This document shows, in pieces, positions 5,073 to 5,747 of a stretch of 5,747 nucleotides of DNA. Origin of the DNA: Acidimicrobiales bacterium. GTDB taxonomy: Bacteria; Actinomycetota; Acidimicrobiia; Acidimicrobiales; RAAP-2. The DNA is taken from contig JADGOK010000078.1 of assembly GCA_017882985.1 (NCBI GenBank), forward strand, positions 1 through 5,747, in the 5' to 3' direction. A model generated the notes under the pieces. The model worked only from the letters and a program-made list of their open reading frames with translations, did no database searches and was not told the origin of the DNA. Each line of letters starts with the position of its first letter. Position 1 is the first letter of the stretch. The position numbers and the translations under genes were made by a program.

Positions 5073-5327
5073 TCAGCCCGGCGCCGCGCTGCGCGCGGTG
5101 GCATTCTCAATGACCGGATTGGACAGCAGCCGCTCCGCCATGGCCGTTGCCTTCTCGAGCGCCGCGGCCTCGTCGGCCGCCTCCACCTCGAAGCGAAAGG
5201 CCTTTCCCGCACGGACGTTCGTCACCCCGGTGAAGCCCAGGGCGGGAAGAGCGCGCTCGATGGTGGCCCCTTCGGGATCGGCGATTCCCTCTCGCAGAGC
5301 CACTTCGACGATCACGGAGTAGTTCAC
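5073..5327 (-). CDS. purS: Phosphoribosylformylglycinamidine synthase subunit PurS
   Basis: PurS is the small subunit that bridges PurQ and PurL and is needed for ammonia transfer in three-part FGAM synthetases. At 84 residues it matches the family's usual size of about 80. It shows the characteristic order: a first strand (VNYSVIVEVAL), a DPEGATIERALPALGF segment (about 17-32), and FTGVTNVRAGKAFRFEVEA (about 32-50), followed by a helix of Ala/Glu-rich sequence. The GTG at 5327 begins two bases after the purC stop TAG (5332-5330), with no visible Shine-Dalgarno, so translation is probably coupled to purC. It is followed by purQ after three bases. The last residues (about 75-84) are Ala-rich and look like a variable tail. 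Confidence 0.95.
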   Translation of the reverse strand: MNYSVIVEVALREGIADPEGATIERALPALGFTGVTNVRAGKAFRFEVEAADEAAALEKATAMAERLLSNPVIENATARSAAPG

Positions 5328-5329
5328 GA

Positions 5330-5747
5330 CTACGCACCGTACCAGTCAGAGAGCGAACGTCCGGTCACCCGTTCGTACGCCTCGACGTAGCGCTGCGAGG
5401 TGACGGCAATGACGTCCTCGGGCACCGGCGGTGGTGGCGGGTTGCGATCCCACTGTTGACTCGTGAGCCAGTCCCGGAAGGGCTGCTTGTCGAACGAGGG
5501 CGGTGTCTCGCCGGAACGAACGAGGTCGGCGGGCCAAATCCGCGACGAGTCCGGGGTGAGCACTTCGTCACAGACCACGAGTTCACCCTCGACGTAGCCC
5601 AACTCGAATTTCGTGTCAGCGAGCACCAGTACGACCGACGCCATCATGGCAACCGCGCGGACGAAGAGGTCGAGACAGATGGCCTGCGCCTCGTCCAGCG
5701 CCTCGGCACCGACGATCGCCTCGGCCGCGCGCAAGTCAATATTGACG
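5330..5747 (-). CDS. purC: SAICAR synthetase PurC, C-terminal part (start lies outside the window)
   Basis: PurC (phosphoribosylaminoimidazole-succinocarboxamide synthase) joins CAIR and aspartate with ATP to give SAICAR. The final 138 residues are visible, and the gene runs in from beyond 5747; the TTG at 5734 is an internal Leu codon, not a start. Over the visible stretch, ADTKFELG (43-50), CDEVLTPDSSRIWP (59-72) and SFDKQPFRDWL (84-94) are hallmark PurC motifs. The segment VNIDLRAAEAIVG before them also fits the family. The C-terminus ends in VTGRSLSDWYGA. Five consecutive prolines occur at visible residues 103-107. purC, purS and purQ follow each other with gaps of two and three bases and are almost certainly one operon. 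Any promoter is outside the window. Confidence 0.96.
   Translation of the reverse strand, partial: VNIDLRAAEAIVGAEALDEAQAICLDLFVRAVAMMASVVLVLADTKFELGYVEGELVVCDEVLTPDSSRIWPADLVRSGETPPSFDKQPFRDWLTSQQWDRNPPPPPVPEDVIAVTSQRYVEAYERVTGRSLSDWYGA

Noticed and set aside
4911..5390. 159-codon plus-strand frame
   Set aside because: It is antisense to purQ, purS and purC, all strongly supported, with no domain recognised.
1..5747. CRISPR array, insertion sequence, tRNA or phage features
   Set aside because: There are no regularly spaced repeats, no transposase or integrase frame, and no cloverleaf-like sequence; the direct repeats near the island are too short and imperfect to claim a mobile element.

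Overview
The window comes from a high-GC bacterium, most likely an actinomycete (Actinomycetota). An Acidimicrobiia-like lineage would fit, but that is inference from overall protein character. The reasons are the GC-rich coding DNA, four GTG starts among the six visible gene starts, and start codons placed just downstream of TAnnnT boxes, as in leaderless actinobacterial genes. It is mainly a de novo purine biosynthesis locus on the minus strand. In transcription order it holds the end of purC (5330-5747), purS (5073-5327), purQ (4398-5069), purL (1238-3514) and the first 75 codons of purF (1-225). PurS, PurQ and PurL together form the three-part FGAM synthetase. PurC acts later in the pathway, and PurF is the committing first step.

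Two plus-strand genes interrupt the run. A PHP-domain phosphoesterase of the TrpH/RnmA type (321-1241) lies between purL and purF. A 146-residue, Lys/Arg-rich protein of unknown function (3961-4401) lies between purQ and purL. Each plus-strand gene is head-to-head with one pur gene and tail-to-tail with another. At both tail-to-tail junctions the two TAG stop codons overlap in the same palindromic CTAG, set in the loop of a short GCTCG/CGAGC hairpin.

There are two non-coding stretches. The 95-base purF/PHP divergent spacer (226-320) holds TAnnnT boxes facing both ways, a TGCGA-N5-TCGCA dyad and an unexplained AGGAGG. The 446-base spacer upstream of purL (3515-3960) is in two parts. Its purL-proximal part is very GC-rich, with a perfect 13-base dyad directly upstream of a candidate -10 box and a 9-base inverted repeat. 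Its distal part is an AT-rich island (about 38% GC by hand count over 3661-3940), bracketed by imperfect 14-base direct repeats. No tRNA, rRNA, CRISPR, insertion sequence or known riboswitch was recognised.

Most of the content is conserved housekeeping metabolism. The least explained elements are the basic protein with its AT-rich upstream island, the operator-like dyads, and the matching CTAG convergent junctions. I do not see a convincing new multi-gene system here.
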